The position numbers and the translations under genes are program-made. A model generated the notes under the pieces. That model saw nothing but the letters and a program-made list of their open reading frames with translations. It had not been told where the DNA came from and made no database searches. From an uncultured Oscillibacter sp. (GTDB lineage Bacteria; Bacillota; Clostridia; Oscillospirales; Oscillospiraceae): a stretch of 41,057 nucleotides of DNA. Shown piece after piece: positions 31,049 to 40,137 of this stretch (position 1 is its first letter; every line of letters starts with the position of its first letter). Where the stretch lies: contig CAJTJA010000014.1 of assembly GCA_910576845.1 (NCBI GenBank), forward strand, positions 1 to 41,057, in the 5' to 3' direction.

Positions 31049-32044
31049 ATGCTGAAAAAATGGAATCCCTCTCATATCATCCTGCCAAACTGGATTTGCG
31101 CCGCAGCAGCAGGCATTCTTATTCTTTACGGCGCTGTTTCCACAGATATCTATATCCGTCAGGTTCTCTCCATGATTGGAATCAACTATATTCTGGCCGC
31201 CGGACTAAACCTTCTCTTTGGCCATACAGGACAGATTTCAATCGGACAAGCCGGCTTCTACGCGCTGGGCGCATATACAGCCTCGATCTTGGAAACAAAG
31301 CTCTCGGTCCCCTTTTTCGCCGCGTGGCCCGCTGCGGTAATCCTCACCGGAGGAATCGCATTTCTGCTCGGGCAGAGAATCTTGAAGCTTCATGGGCATT
31401 ATCTCGCTATGGCTACCATCGCTTTCGGCATGATCATCGAGAGTCTTTCCACAAACTGGATTGCCGTCACAAACGGACATGCCGGAGTTTATGTCAGGAG
31501 CAAATCTCTGCTGGGGGATTTTCTCAGCAGCAATCTCTTTGCGCTGGTGGTCCTGTTCGCGGCGCTGGCTTTCATTATCTCAAACAATATTGAGTATTCC
31601 CGTGTGGGCCGGGCAATCCGCGCCGTTCGCGAAAACGAGGACGCCGCCACCTCCGTCGGCATTGTACACTCGAAGTACAAGGTTATCATGTTTATCCTGG
31701 GCGCAGCTTTTTCCGCTGTCGGCGGCATGATGTACGCTCATTTGAATGGAATCATTACGCCGGAGGTATTTAATCTGGCGCAGTCGCAGACCATCTTGAT
31801 TATCGTGGTAGTCGGTGGAATCGGAAGCAACATCGGCGTCCTTTTGGGTGCGATCGTAATTACCACCTTGCCGGAATTCTTATATGGCTTTGCGGATTAT
31901 AACATCCTTGTTTATGGGCTTCTGGTGATTTTGATGCAGCTTTTCTGCCCAAGAGGCCTCATTGGCATAGCGGAATCCCTGGGGAGGCTGCTGAAAAAAA
32001 CGGCGGGCCGCCGGACGCCGCCAAAAGCCGCAGGAGGAAAGTAA
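31049..32044 (+). CDS. Branched-chain amino acid-type ABC permease (LivM type)
   Basis: A 331-residue membrane protein with the LivM blocks GINYILAAGLNLLFGHTGQISIGQAGFYALGAYTA, LRLHGHYLAMATIAFG-like (LKLHGHYLAMATIAFGMIIE), GRAIRAVRENEDAATSVGI (the EAA-type loop that contacts the ATPases) and VVVGGIGSNIGVLLGAI. It is the second pore subunit. It starts one base after the livH stop and ends one base before livG, so the operon is tightly packed. Confidence 0.95.
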   Translation: MLKKWNPSHIILPNWICAAAAGILILYGAVSTDIYIRQVLSMIGINYILAAGLNLLFGHTGQISIGQAGFYALGAYTASILETKLSVPFFAAWPAAVILTGGIAFLLGQRILKLHGHYLAMATIAFGMIIESLSTNWIAVTNGHAGVYVRSKSLLGDFLSSNLFALVVLFAALAFIISNNIEYSRVGRAIRAVRENEDAATSVGIVHSKYKVIMFILGAAFSAVGGMMYAHLNGIITPEVFNLAQSQTILIIVVVGGIGSNIGVLLGAIVITTLPEFLYGFADYNILVYGLLVILMQLFCPRGLIGIAESLGRLLKKTAGRRTPPKAAGGK

Positions 32045-32045
32045 T

Positions 32046-32819
32046 ATGGCATTATTGGAGGCAAGAAATCTTATTAAAAAATTTGGCGGCCTTACCGCCG
32101 TCAACGATGTCAACTTTAAGGCTGATGAGGGGAAAATCACCGGCCTCATTGGTCCGAACGGTGCGGGAAAAACAACCACGTTCAACCTGGTGACAGGCTT
32201 TCTCCCGCTAACCAGCGGCTCTGTGCTTTATGAGGGAAGCGATATTACAAACCTCTCCGCCACGCAGCGGGTTTACAGGGATATTACCAGAACCTTTCAA
32301 ATTCCACACCTGTTCAACAATCTCACCGTCCTAGAAAATGTGATGGCCGGTTTTTACTCCAAGACTAAAACGGGAACCATCAGTGCGATTTTCCGCACAC
32401 CCAAGGTGAAGCAGGAGGAGGACATGGCCCGCCAACAGGGAATGGAGATACTGGAATCCCTGGGAATGGCTGATCTGGCTCAGTCACAGGCCGGCGTGCT
32501 CTCCACCGGGCAGCAAAAAATGCTGGAAATTGCGCGAGCGCTTGCCACCGGGCCAAAGCTGCTGATGCTGGATGAACCGGCGGCCGGATTAAATACGGCT
32601 GAAACAGATACGCTTGGCAAACTGGTGAAGCAGTTCAATCAACGGGGAATCACGGTACTCATGATTGAACACAATATGAAGTTCATGATGAGTCTGGCGG
32701 ACTACATTTACGTTCTGAATTTCGGCCAGCTCCTTGCGGAGGGAACCCCTGCGCAGATCATGAACAATCCTGAGGTGGCAAAAGCCTATCTCGGAAAGGA
32801 GTTCCAGAAGAATGCTTGA
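32046..32819 (+). CDS. ABC transporter ATPase (LivG type)
   Basis: A 257-residue nucleotide-binding subunit. Walker A GPNGAGKTT (about 36-44), the LivG-type RTFQIPHLFNNLTVLENVM, a signature that reads LSTGQQKMLEIARAL (the usual LSGGQ is LSTGQ), Walker B LLMLDEPAAGLN and the switch His in MIEHNM are visible. It powers uptake through LivHM together with LivF, whose start overlaps its end by eight bases. Confidence 0.96.
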   Translation: MALLEARNLIKKFGGLTAVNDVNFKADEGKITGLIGPNGAGKTTTFNLVTGFLPLTSGSVLYEGSDITNLSATQRVYRDITRTFQIPHLFNNLTVLENVMAGFYSKTKTGTISAIFRTPKVKQEEDMARQQGMEILESLGMADLAQSQAGVLSTGQQKMLEIARALATGPKLLMLDEPAAGLNTAETDTLGKLVKQFNQRGITVLMIEHNMKFMMSLADYIYVLNFGQLLAEGTPAQIMNNPEVAKAYLGKEFQKNA

Positions 32820-33531
32820 TATTATCGGCTTGTCCGCCGGATATGGAAAAACGGTTGTCTGCCGGGATTTATCCATCCATGTCGGCAAAGGCGAGGTTGT
32901 ATCCGTCGTAGGCGCCAACGGCGCCGGGAAGACGACTCTGCTGAACTCCATCTCCGGCGTAGTGTCAAAGTTCGGCGGGCAGATTCTCTTCAATGAAAAC
33001 GACATCAGCCGCCTGCCCCCTCACGAAATTGTAACCGGCGGCTTGATTCTGGCGGCCGGGATGGAATCCCTTTTCACGCCGCTGACGGTTTATGAAAATC
33101 TGCTGGTAAGTCTTTACCCCTTCCGCAAAAAGTTCAATAAGGATCAGACCGAACAACGGTTCCGCCTTGTGTATGATCTGTTTCCCCGGCTGTATGAACG
33201 CAGAGAGCAAAAAGCAGGAACCCTCTCCGGCGGCGAGCGGCAAATGCTTTCCTTGGCAAAGGCTCTCGTTACGGATCCGCGCATGCTGATGCTGGACGAG
33301 CCCTCTCTCGGCCTTGCGCCCGTTGTCATAGACGAGCTGTTTGACACCATCTCCCGTATCGCAAAAGAAACAGGACTTACGGTTTTAATTGTCGAACAGA
33401 ACGTTGACCGGGCCCTGGCAATTTCAGACCGCGGCTACGTAATGGACGTTGGAAAGATCGTAATGGAGGGGGACGCACAGGCTCTGCTGAACGACCAGAA
33501 GGTGAAAGAGGTCTATCTTGGAATGACCTGA
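32812..33531 (+). CDS. ABC transporter ATPase (LivF type)
   Basis: A 239-residue nucleotide-binding subunit with Walker A GANGAGKTT, signature LSGGERQMLSLAKAL, Walker B LMLDEPSLGLAP and the LivF-typical VEQNVDRALAISDRGYVMDVGKIVMEGDAQALL. It is the last core component of the five-part ABC importer. The gene overlaps livG. A 195-base gap without an evident terminator separates it from the next gene, so the operon probably continues. Confidence 0.96.
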   Translation: MLDIIGLSAGYGKTVVCRDLSIHVGKGEVVSVVGANGAGKTTLLNSISGVVSKFGGQILFNENDISRLPPHEIVTGGLILAAGMESLFTPLTVYENLLVSLYPFRKKFNKDQTEQRFRLVYDLFPRLYERREQKAGTLSGGERQMLSLAKALVTDPRMLMLDEPSLGLAPVVIDELFDTISRIAKETGLTVLIVEQNVDRALAISDRGYVMDVGKIVMEGDAQALLNDQKVKEVYLGMT

Positions 33532-33726
33532 GGCCCGTCCTCAAAACGAACCCAAAACATGGTTTTACGGCCCGCAGGGCACCGCTCTGCGCATTCCATT
33601 TGCAGTCCACAAGCTTCATTTAACTTTGGGGAATCTGCGTTGCTCCTTCAAAAATCAGAGCCGACTCCGTGTTCCGGCAAGAGTTAAAACAGATTCCAAA
33701 CAAATGAAAAGAAAGCAGGAATCATT

Positions 33727-34467
33727 ATGCATTATACGATTCAACCGATCTGCGCCGGTATGTATCATCATTTTGAACAGTCCAGATTTACATTTGACTG
33801 CAACCATGGCGTAAAAATTGACGCACCCCTGATTATTTGGGCGGTGCGTGGCCCGGAGGGCACTGTGATTGTTGACTCGGGACCTCCGCTGTCCTCCGAG
33901 CACGCTCTGAAGCACCACATTCAGATGGACTCCGAATATGGTTCCATTGCGGAAGCCCTGGAAAAAAATGATGTGAATCCGGAGGAAGTTCAAAAGGTGG
34001 TCATCACACACCTCCACTGGGATCACTGTTACAATCTGGAACTGTTTCCCAACGCCAAAATTTATTCTCAGCGGCAGGAGATGCAGTATGCCATTGCGCC
34101 GCTCCGCATGCACCAGATTACTTATGAAACAAATATGCGGGAGGTGGTTCCCGCATGGTCAAAGCATATCAGCCGCTTTGAAATATTGGACGGAGACTGC
34201 CAGCTCCAGGAAGGCCTGGAGATATATACCCTTCCCGGGCATACCAAAGGTCTTCAGGGCGTCTGCGTCAGCACTCAAAAAGGCCGGATTCTGCTCGGCA
34301 GCGACGCTTTCCCCATGTTTGAAAACTATGAAAAATCCCTCGCACCGGGAATCCATGTCAATCTGGAGGATTGCTTTGCAAGTATCCAAAAAGCGCGGCG
34401 TGTTTGCGATATGGTACTGCCCGCGCACGACGTCCGTGTATTGGATCAGAGAATCTACGGCGCCTGA
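33727..34467 (+). CDS. Metallo-beta-lactamase-fold hydrolase (N-acyl-homoserine lactonase-like)
   Basis: A 246-residue MBL-fold protein of the quorum-quenching lactonase group. The zinc motif THLHWDHCYN gives His95, His97, Asp99 and His100; further ligands are His in LPGHTKG, Asp in LLGSDAFP and His in LPAHDVRVLD. The fold is shared by many lactonases and glyoxalase-like enzymes, so the name does not imply quorum quenching. Placed after an ABC importer and before a glycerol-dehydrogenase-like gene, it more likely hydrolyses a lactone or ester of the imported substrate. It mirrors the lactonase and dehydrogenase combination of the sugar-acid operon, with an unrelated subfamily. Confidence 0.88.
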   Translation: MHYTIQPICAGMYHHFEQSRFTFDCNHGVKIDAPLIIWAVRGPEGTVIVDSGPPLSSEHALKHHIQMDSEYGSIAEALEKNDVNPEEVQKVVITHLHWDHCYNLELFPNAKIYSQRQEMQYAIAPLRMHQITYETNMREVVPAWSKHISRFEILDGDCQLQEGLEIYTLPGHTKGLQGVCVSTQKGRILLGSDAFPMFENYEKSLAPGIHVNLEDCFASIQKARRVCDMVLPAHDVRVLDQRIYGA

Positions 34468-34552
34468 CGCAGCAGCAGCCCGCAGCGGAAAACCGCAGAA
34501 AGCGGTCTTTCGCGCCGTTTGATGAAATTCAGAAAATGGGAGGAAAAATCCT

Positions 34553-35656
34553 GTGAGCAAAGTGTTGAAAAGCCCCGGAAAGTATGTTCAGGGACCAAAT
34601 GTCCTGGAGACTTTTGATCAGTACCTGCAGGGCATGGGCAGCCGCCTGCTGATTATTGTAGATTCATTTGTTGATACATTTGTCCATCCTGTTTTGGACA
34701 GATGCTTTAGCGGCAAAGACTACGCGCTGTTTTATGAAAAATTTGAGGGTGAATGCTGTCAGACACGGATCGATGAACTGGCATCTCTGGCAAAGACACA
34801 TTCCTGCACCGCGGTGGTGGGCATCGGCGGCGGAAAAACCCTGGACACGTCTAAAGCCGCAGCCTACTGCGCCGGACTGCCGATGGTGATTGTTCCGACC
34901 ATCGCCTCCTCCGATGCTCCCTGCAGCTCCTGCAGTGTGATTTATCACGAGGATGGAACATTTGACAGATACCTGTTCCTGGATTCCAGCCCCAATATTG
35001 TCCTGGCGGATACCGCCATTATTTCCAGGGCACCCTCTGCGCTCCTGGTGGCGGGAATGGGCGACGCCATGGCAACCTGGTTTGAAGCCCGCGCCTGCCG
35101 TGCCTCAGGAAAAAACAACCAGGTAAATGCCAGGCCTACCCGTGCCGCTACCGGCCTCGCCAAACTATGCTGGGAAAACCTGAAAAGAGACGGCTTGAAC
35201 GCGAAGATGGCCGTAGACGCCGGAATCTGCAACGAAGCGGTGGAGGTCATTGTGGAGACCAATACATATTTATCCACCATCGGCTTTGAAAGCGGCGGGC
35301 TGGCATCCGCCCACGGAATTCAAAAGGGGTTTACCCACATCCCTGCCCTCCATCGTCAGCTCCACGGCTTCAATGTCGCATTCTGCACATTGGCTCAATT
35401 GGTTTTGGAGGACGCTAAAGAGGACATGGACGATGTTTTGTCATTCAGCCACTCTGTAGGACTTCCAATCTGTTTTGAGGACCTTGGCTATCGCGATGTC
35501 GACCATGATCTGGTGCGCAAAGCCGCTCAACAGGCATGCGTGCCCACAAGCACCATTCATAATATGCCCTTCACGGTTACAGGCGATATGGTCTATCAGG
35601 CTCTGATTGCCGCAGATGCTTACGGCCGTGCCTATCACGTAAAAATGAGCGCATAA
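34553..35656 (+). CDS. Glycerol dehydrogenase-like iron-containing (group III) dehydrogenase (2)
   Basis: A 367-residue GldA-family enzyme with a GTG start seven bases after GGGAGGA. Metal ligands Asp171 (AGMGDAMATW), His254 and His271 and the NAD loop GIGGGKTLD are present. By eye roughly three quarters of residues are identical to the enzyme at 21651-22799, with long unbroken stretches such as the region around ATWFEARACRASGKNNQV. It ends at the normal family length, without the extra tail of the other copy. It closes the ABC/sigma-54 operon. The two share so much of the substrate pocket that both operons may produce the same small diol, hydroxyketone or aldehyde. Confidence 0.92.
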   Translation: MSKVLKSPGKYVQGPNVLETFDQYLQGMGSRLLIIVDSFVDTFVHPVLDRCFSGKDYALFYEKFEGECCQTRIDELASLAKTHSCTAVVGIGGGKTLDTSKAAAYCAGLPMVIVPTIASSDAPCSSCSVIYHEDGTFDRYLFLDSSPNIVLADTAIISRAPSALLVAGMGDAMATWFEARACRASGKNNQVNARPTRAATGLAKLCWENLKRDGLNAKMAVDAGICNEAVEVIVETNTYLSTIGFESGGLASAHGIQKGFTHIPALHRQLHGFNVAFCTLAQLVLEDAKEDMDDVLSFSHSVGLPICFEDLGYRDVDHDLVRKAAQQACVPTSTIHNMPFTVTGDMVYQALIAADAYGRAYHVKMSA

Positions 35657-35672
35657 GTTCCCGCAAAGAAGA

Positions 35673-35716
35673 GAATCAGGGCGCTGCCGTACATCCGGCA
35701 GCGCCCTGATTCCTTT
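35673..35716. terminator. Bidirectional terminator between convergent operons
   Basis: GAATCAGGGCGCTGCCG and its exact complement form a 17-bp stem with a six-base loop. CTTTT follows on the plus strand and a TCTTCTTT stretch follows on the minus strand. It serves both the ABC/dehydrogenase operon and the inositol-like operon. Confidence 0.9.
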
Positions 35717-35737
35717 TCCGATGCTTTGATTAGGCCT

Positions 35738-36517
35738 TTATTTCTCATGAAGCCAAGCATACCGCTCATCTTCACAGCGGTCAGTCTGGAGCCACGGCTT
35801 CCCGTCCAAGTGCCGGATCATCCACGCCGTATACATCTGGAACCCAGGCGCCGCAGCCTGGGGATGCAGTTCCCCTCCAGGGATGGCGGAAAAACTATGG
35901 TCCACACTTTTAAAAACCTGATCCCCAACAAAGCTGGCCCCAAAGCCCTCCGGGCGATCAAAAAGGAAAAAATATGTTTCCGGCTGAGGATGCCGGTGAG
36001 GCAGATAGCCGGACCAATTTCCCCGGTCATTCAAAACCTCGCCCAGGACCATATTGGAATCCGGGCAGATATCGTGGTCAAAAATCGTGTTGACCCGGCG
36101 CTGGGCCACGCCGCCGAATTTGCCCACGCAGGAGTATTTCCAGGGAGCATCCTCCGGGCGGTAGAGCTTGGCCGGGAAAATCTTTTCATTCTTCGTGCAC
36201 TGAACGAGAATTTCCGCTTCCGTCTCCGCTATGACTGTGATCTCCACACTGCCGGGGGTGTGGACACACCAGGGCCCCTCCGTGAACACGTCCCTTCGGG
36301 CGGCGGCGTACTCCCGGCCCTCGAACCGGAATGTCACCGCGCCGCCAAGAAGCAGGACGGCGGTCTCTTCCTCCGCCCGGCGGAACTTCCGGGTCTCCCC
36401 GGCTTTCATCTTGTAGACCCGTACGTCCATCAGCATGGCAGCGTAGTCGCCCTCATAGGTGGTCAGGATCATCTCGCCGGATGCATCAAATTTGGGGTAG
36501 CCGAATACCTTGCTCAT
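35738..36517 (-). CDS. iolB: IolB-like 5-deoxy-glucuronate isomerase family protein
   Basis: A 259-residue double-cupin protein of the IolB/KduI family. The first cupin (about 30-110) includes AETETAVLLLGGAVTFRFEGREY-like sequence; the second has the metal-site pattern GYLPHRHPQPETYFFLFDRPEGFG and VDHSFSAIPGGELHPQAAAPGFQMYTAWMIRH. In myo-inositol breakdown IolB converts 5-deoxy-D-glucuronate to 2-deoxy-5-keto-D-gluconate. It is the last gene of the minus-strand operon, 83 bases after the next TIM-barrel gene. Assignment to this family is strong; the exact substrate depends on whether the rest of the inositol pathway is present elsewhere, as iolC, iolD and iolE-J are not all seen here. Confidence 0.88.
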   Translation of the reverse strand: MSKVFGYPKFDASGEMILTTYEGDYAAMLMDVRVYKMKAGETRKFRRAEEETAVLLLGGAVTFRFEGREYAAARRDVFTEGPWCVHTPGSVEITVIAETEAEILVQCTKNEKIFPAKLYRPEDAPWKYSCVGKFGGVAQRRVNTIFDHDICPDSNMVLGEVLNDRGNWSGYLPHRHPQPETYFFLFDRPEGFGASFVGDQVFKSVDHSFSAIPGGELHPQAAAPGFQMYTAWMIRHLDGKPWLQTDRCEDERYAWLHEK

Positions 36518-36600
36518 ATACTCGCTCCTTTTCCGTTTTTAAACTGGCGCCGAAGGCCCCGGCAATGCCGGGGCCGTTCTGGCGGTATTGTGATGTTGTT

Positions 36601-37461
36601 TTACCAATATTTCTCCACATGGGCCCGGGTGACCTCCGCGGCCTTCTTAATATTCTCCTCACTGGAGAGCTTGTAGTAGTCTGGCCGGAAGACCTCGATG
36701 GTGCAGACATCCCCATCAAAGCCGATCTTTTTCAGAGTGTCCGCGAAGCGCTTGTGGTCCAGGCAGTCGCCGCTCTCGCCGGGCCAGAGGCGCTTTTCAT
36801 CGTTGTTATAGGAGGCGCCGCAGGGCATGTTCTCCGTTCCATTCAGGTGCCAGACGAAGATTTTTTTGCCGTCGGCCTTCTCCAGGGCGTCCCAGCCGGA
36901 GGCCATGGCGTTGAAATGGAACTGGTCCAGGGTCACGCCCACCAGGGGAGAGTTCACCTCTTCTACAATGGCGTAGGCATACTCAAAGCGGTTGATGGAC
37001 ATGGTAGGCGCGCCGCAGAACTCCAGAGAGAGTTTAATGCCGTGAGGCTCCACCTTCTTGACCATCTCTTTGAGGACAGCCACGGCGTCGGCTTTAATCT
37101 CGTCCACGGTGGCGTGGACTGTCAGGTCCATGGAGGGCACGACAACAATCATCTTGCAGCCCAGGATTTGGCAGCGGCGGATGATTTCGTCCAGCTGGGT
37201 CATGACGGCGGCCTTCTCCTCCTGGGTCCGCTTCATGTTGAAGAAAATCAGAGCGTTGTAGGACAGCATCTTCAGCTTGTGGCTCTTGAAAAAGTCCCCC
37301 AGCTGCTCCAGGGTGTACTTCCCGGCAGCCAGCTCCCGGTCCAGGCACTCGGACTGGACGTCGATGTAGTCAAAGCCGTATTTCTCGCACAAAGCCAGGT
37401 CTTCCAGAACGGAGTGATTCTCGCAAAAGCGGTTGCAGCCTTCGTTAAATCCGATTTTCAT
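36601..37461 (-). CDS. Sugar phosphate isomerase/epimerase family TIM barrel (1)
   Basis: A 286-residue xylose-isomerase-like AP-endonuclease-2-fold protein, the family of IolE, IolH, IolI and hydroxypyruvate isomerase. Likely metal ligands are Glu in LSLEFCGAPT, Asp in GVTLDQFHFNA with its following His, His in FVWHLNGTEN, and Glu in CTIEVFRPDYY. AGGAGAACG precedes the start. Neighbours point to inosose isomerisation or a related keto-cyclitol or keto-sugar step. The subfamily cannot be fixed by eye. Confidence 0.87.
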   Translation of the reverse strand: MKIGFNEGCNRFCENHSVLEDLALCEKYGFDYIDVQSECLDRELAAGKYTLEQLGDFFKSHKLKMLSYNALIFFNMKRTQEEKAAVMTQLDEIIRRCQILGCKMIVVVPSMDLTVHATVDEIKADAVAVLKEMVKKVEPHGIKLSLEFCGAPTMSINRFEYAYAIVEEVNSPLVGVTLDQFHFNAMASGWDALEKADGKKIFVWHLNGTENMPCGASYNNDEKRLWPGESGDCLDHKRFADTLKKIGFDGDVCTIEVFRPDYYKLSSEENIKKAAEVTRAHVEKYW

Positions 37462-37560
37462 AATAACGTTCTCCTTTTTAGTTTGTGGGGTGCGAAACGC
37501 CCAGTCGTTTCCGATTGGGCGTTTCGCGGAGAAAAGAAATATGTAAAACGGTTTCCCGCC

Positions 37561-38481
37561 TTACTTATTCAAAAGTTCCTGCTGAATGCGCTCCAGAGCC
37601 TCCGGGGCCTGTTTATCCATCTTCTCCGGGAAACCGAAATAGCTCACGCAGATGATGTTGTCGCCGCCCGTCTTCGGGGCATCGGGTTTCAGCTGTTTGT
37701 TGACAAAATCCATCTCCCGCAAGGTCTCGAAGATGCCGTCAAAATCCACCTCGCCCTCGCCCATGGCCGTGTGCTGATGAATGGTGACGTCGGCCCATCC
37801 ACGGGCATTCAGCCAAGGCGGGTTCAGGATGTAGCGGCAGTCCTTTGTCTGATTCCAGGTATCGGCGAGAAGCACGTGGGTCAGCTCATCTCCGGCGTAT
37901 TTCAGCATGTGCCGCACATCGCCCTTGCCCTGGTCATAGAAGAAGCCGTGGGAGGCGGAGTAGACGTAGCCCAGATTCTTGGACCGGAACGATTTCACGA
38001 TGTCACAGGTCTCGTCGTTCAGCTCGCAGAAGTCATAAGGGTGGGACTGAATCTCAACGCGCAGGCCCTCCCGCTCAATGATGGGGAGCAGCTCCTCCAT
38101 GGACCGGAAAAACATGCCGTTGCAAATCTCCTGCTGGTTTGGGTCGCCGGAAAACTCAGTGTTGATAACGGGGACGCCCATATCCACGGCGATTTGAATC
38201 ATCCGCTTCCAGTTGGCCACGGCATGTTGGCGCTGCTCCTCCGTAGGACCGGACCAACGGTAAACCACGATAAAGCTGGAAATCTCAACCCCGGTTTCCT
38301 TCAAAGCTTTTCGGTATTCTTCCTCGCACTCCTTGGAGAACAGGGGGTGCTTATAAAACGGGTTGATCCGAGGGTGAGGAGACTGCTCAATATACTTGTA
38401 GCCCCAGTCAGCAACCTTACGAACGTAGTCCTTGATGGGCATCTGCTTGGCTAATACATCAACGTCAAACGCAATCTTCAT
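37561..38481 (-). CDS. Sugar phosphate isomerase/epimerase family TIM barrel (2)
   Basis: A 306-residue second xylose-isomerase-like TIM barrel. The start MKIAFDVDVL is chosen because GGAG is eight bases ahead; a GTG three codons earlier abuts the ribosome site. Candidate metal ligands lie in VINTEFSGDP (Glu), VEIQSHPYDF (His), GYVYSASHGFFYDQG and GEGEVDFDGIF (Glu). It is clearly longer than, and different from, the neighbouring barrel, so the two do separate steps or form separate specificities. Probably an isomerase, epimerase or dehydratase of a keto-inositol or similar compound. Confidence 0.87.
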   Translation of the reverse strand: MKIAFDVDVLAKQMPIKDYVRKVADWGYKYIEQSPHPRINPFYKHPLFSKECEEEYRKALKETGVEISSFIVVYRWSGPTEEQRQHAVANWKRMIQIAVDMGVPVINTEFSGDPNQQEICNGMFFRSMEELLPIIEREGLRVEIQSHPYDFCELNDETCDIVKSFRSKNLGYVYSASHGFFYDQGKGDVRHMLKYAGDELTHVLLADTWNQTKDCRYILNPPWLNARGWADVTIHQHTAMGEGEVDFDGIFETLREMDFVNKQLKPDAPKTGGDNIICVSYFGFPEKMDKQAPEALERIQQELLNK

Positions 38482-38575
38482 GGCAGGCACTCCTTAAGTA
38501 TTCAATGATGTTCTATCTCCACCGTTCCGGCCTGACAGCTCGCCAAGCAAGCAGAACGCGCCAAGGTTCTTTGAC

Positions 38576-39589
38576 TTACCTTTTGTAGAAATCCGGCACG
38601 CCGCCGGTGACCACCTTCTCCATCTGACCAGATGTCTGGGACTTCACCAAGGCGTCGGCGGTGATGGAAGCAACGTATCCGTCCCAAGCGGAGGAGCCGC
38701 CGGTCTCGCCCCTGAGGGCATGATCCACCCAGTCCTGAAGCTCCACGTCGTAGGAGTCAATAAAACGCATGATCCAGTTGTCCTCAATCTTGGTAGACAC
38801 CTGATTGGCATAGCGCACAGTGGGGAAAGACGGGCAGGGTAGGTTCACCACGCCGTTCTCGCAGACCACTTCACAGTTGATGTCATAGCCAAAGCCGCAG
38901 TTGACATTGACTTCCAGCATGACCACGATGCCGCACTTGGTCTTCATCAGCATGACCTGTGGGTCCCGGAGGCCCTCATGGGCTTTGCTGGAAACCCTGG
39001 GGAGAATACACTGAACCTCGTCCCACTCATCGTTCACCAGCCAAGGCAGACAGTCGATCTCGTGGATGGCGGTGTCCGTAACGGCCATGGCGGTGGTGTA
39101 GCTAGTGGCCACGCCATCGGCCCGGTGGGTGCACTTAACCAGCATAGGGGCGCCGAACTTACCGGAGTCCAGCAGTTCCTTCACTTGACGGTAGCCTCGG
39201 TCATAGCGGCGCATGAAGCCGATCTGTACCAGGTGCTTGCCGGAAGCGATTTCCGCATCCACTACAGCTTTGCAGTCATCAGCGGTGTTGGCCAGGGGCT
39301 TCTCGCAGAAGACAGGCTTCCCGGCCTTGATGGCGGCCAAGACAGGGCCCTTGTGGAACTGGCCGGGGGTGGTCACCACTACAGCGTTGACGTCTTGGTC
39401 ATTAATGGCCTCGTTGAAATCCAAGTAAGTTTTGGTTCCCGTACCGGCCAGCTCCGCGCCCTTCTTCACGCCCTCCTCGAACACGTCGCAGACGGCCACG
39501 ACTCTGGCGCCCCGGATGCGGTTCTGAATGCGCTCGATGTGCTCCCGCCCGATCATACCGCAGCCAACCAGGCAAATGTTGAGTTCCAT
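38576..39589 (-). CDS. iolG: Gfo/Idh/MocA oxidoreductase, probable inositol 2-dehydrogenase
   Basis: A 337-residue NAD-dependent dehydrogenase. The N-terminal Rossmann motif is CLVGCGMIGREHIERI; the family motif EKPLANTADDCKAVVDA contains the catalytic Lys; IGFMRRYDRGYRQVKELLDSGKFGAP and DTAIHEIDCLPWLV (His of the active site) are typical of inositol 2-dehydrogenases. AGGAGGAAC precedes the start. It is the first gene of the operon downstream of a strong promoter. It should oxidise myo-inositol or a similar polyol to the 2-keto form. The iolG symbol is by motif resemblance and neighbours, not proven. Confidence 0.85.
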   Translation of the reverse strand: MELNICLVGCGMIGREHIERIQNRIRGARVVAVCDVFEEGVKKGAELAGTGTKTYLDFNEAINDQDVNAVVVTTPGQFHKGPVLAAIKAGKPVFCEKPLANTADDCKAVVDAEIASGKHLVQIGFMRRYDRGYRQVKELLDSGKFGAPMLVKCTHRADGVATSYTTAMAVTDTAIHEIDCLPWLVNDEWDEVQCILPRVSSKAHEGLRDPQVMLMKTKCGIVVMLEVNVNCGFGYDINCEVVCENGVVNLPCPSFPTVRYANQVSTKIEDNWIMRFIDSYDVELQDWVDHALRGETGGSSAWDGYVASITADALVKSQTSGQMEKVVTGGVPDFYKR

Positions 39590-39742
39590 AACAAGTTCCT
39601 CCTGTTTTGAATAAATAAAATATTGAGATGCTATAAATATTTTTAGTCCTATTTCGACAGGCTCTTGCCGGAGCCCCCCAGTTAAAGATGCCTTTCCAGT
39701 GCGTACCTTTGCCTGCTTCTTGCCTCCCTTTCTCTGCCTCCA

Positions 39743-39771
39743 ATTATACCAGCGTGTTCACGAGAACGCAA
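39743..39771 (-). promoter_or_regulatory. Sigma-70 promoter of the inositol-like operon
   Basis: On the minus strand TTGCGT (39766-39771) and a perfect TATAAT (39743-39748) are 17 bases apart. The spacer contains the palindrome GTTCACGAGAAC (39756-39767), a candidate repressor site. The dehydrogenase start is about 150 bases downstream. Confidence 0.75.
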
Positions 39772-40041
39772 GCGAAATATCGGCGCATTTCTCACAATAA
39801 TTCAGCTTGATAATTGTGAAGCTCTCTGTCACCGCCATATATTCCGCCCATTTTTTAAAGGAGGTGTACAAATTTCAGACGGCCCGTTTGCGTTCTGCAC
39901 GCGCACGGCTCAAGATATGAAAACCATCTATCTGTCAACTGATGGTATCACAAAGCCTTTGATCAAAAATGAAAAGTCCCCCTTCCAGATTCCTTTTACC
40001 GCTGGATTCTTTTCAACTGTGCTGACCATAAGTTTCGCTAT

Positions 40042-40085
40042 CTTTCAAAAAATCGGACTCCCCGCAAGTTTTCCTGCGGGGAGTC
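40042..40085 (-). terminator. Rho-independent terminator of the symporter gene
   Basis: GACTCCCCGCA and TGCGGGGAGTC (40056-40085) form an 11-bp GC-rich stem with an eight-base loop. On the minus strand GATTTTTTG follows. It lies about 50 bases after the symporter stop. Confidence 0.9.
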
Positions 40086-40137
40086 TCAACCTTTTGTTTC
40101 TTATTTCACAGCCGGCATGCTGCTCTAATTTCGTTGA

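Larger units (their letters stand above)
39590..40137. other. Interval between symporter and inositol-like operon
   Basis: A 548-base interval without a credible gene, reading leftwards a terminator for the symporter gene and a promoter for the dehydrogenase operon. An AAAGGAGGTG stretch near 39857-39866 looks like a ribosome site but no start codon follows at a usable distance. Confidence 0.7.

Noticed and set aside
33727..34467. A quorum-quenching lactonase
   Set aside because: The fold matches, but the operon context is transport and alcohol oxidation, and nothing here points to acyl-homoserine lactone metabolism.
36331..38454. A 707-codon open frame on the plus strand across the inositol-like operon
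   Set aside because: It is exactly antisense to two well-supported TIM-barrel genes and the start of the IolB-like gene, in a high-GC stretch where the opposite frame stays open by codon bias. It has no ribosome site and no recognisable domain.
39857..39870. The AAAGGAGGTG stretch as the ribosome site of a hidden gene
   Set aside because: No start codon lies at a workable distance and no coding-like frame follows.
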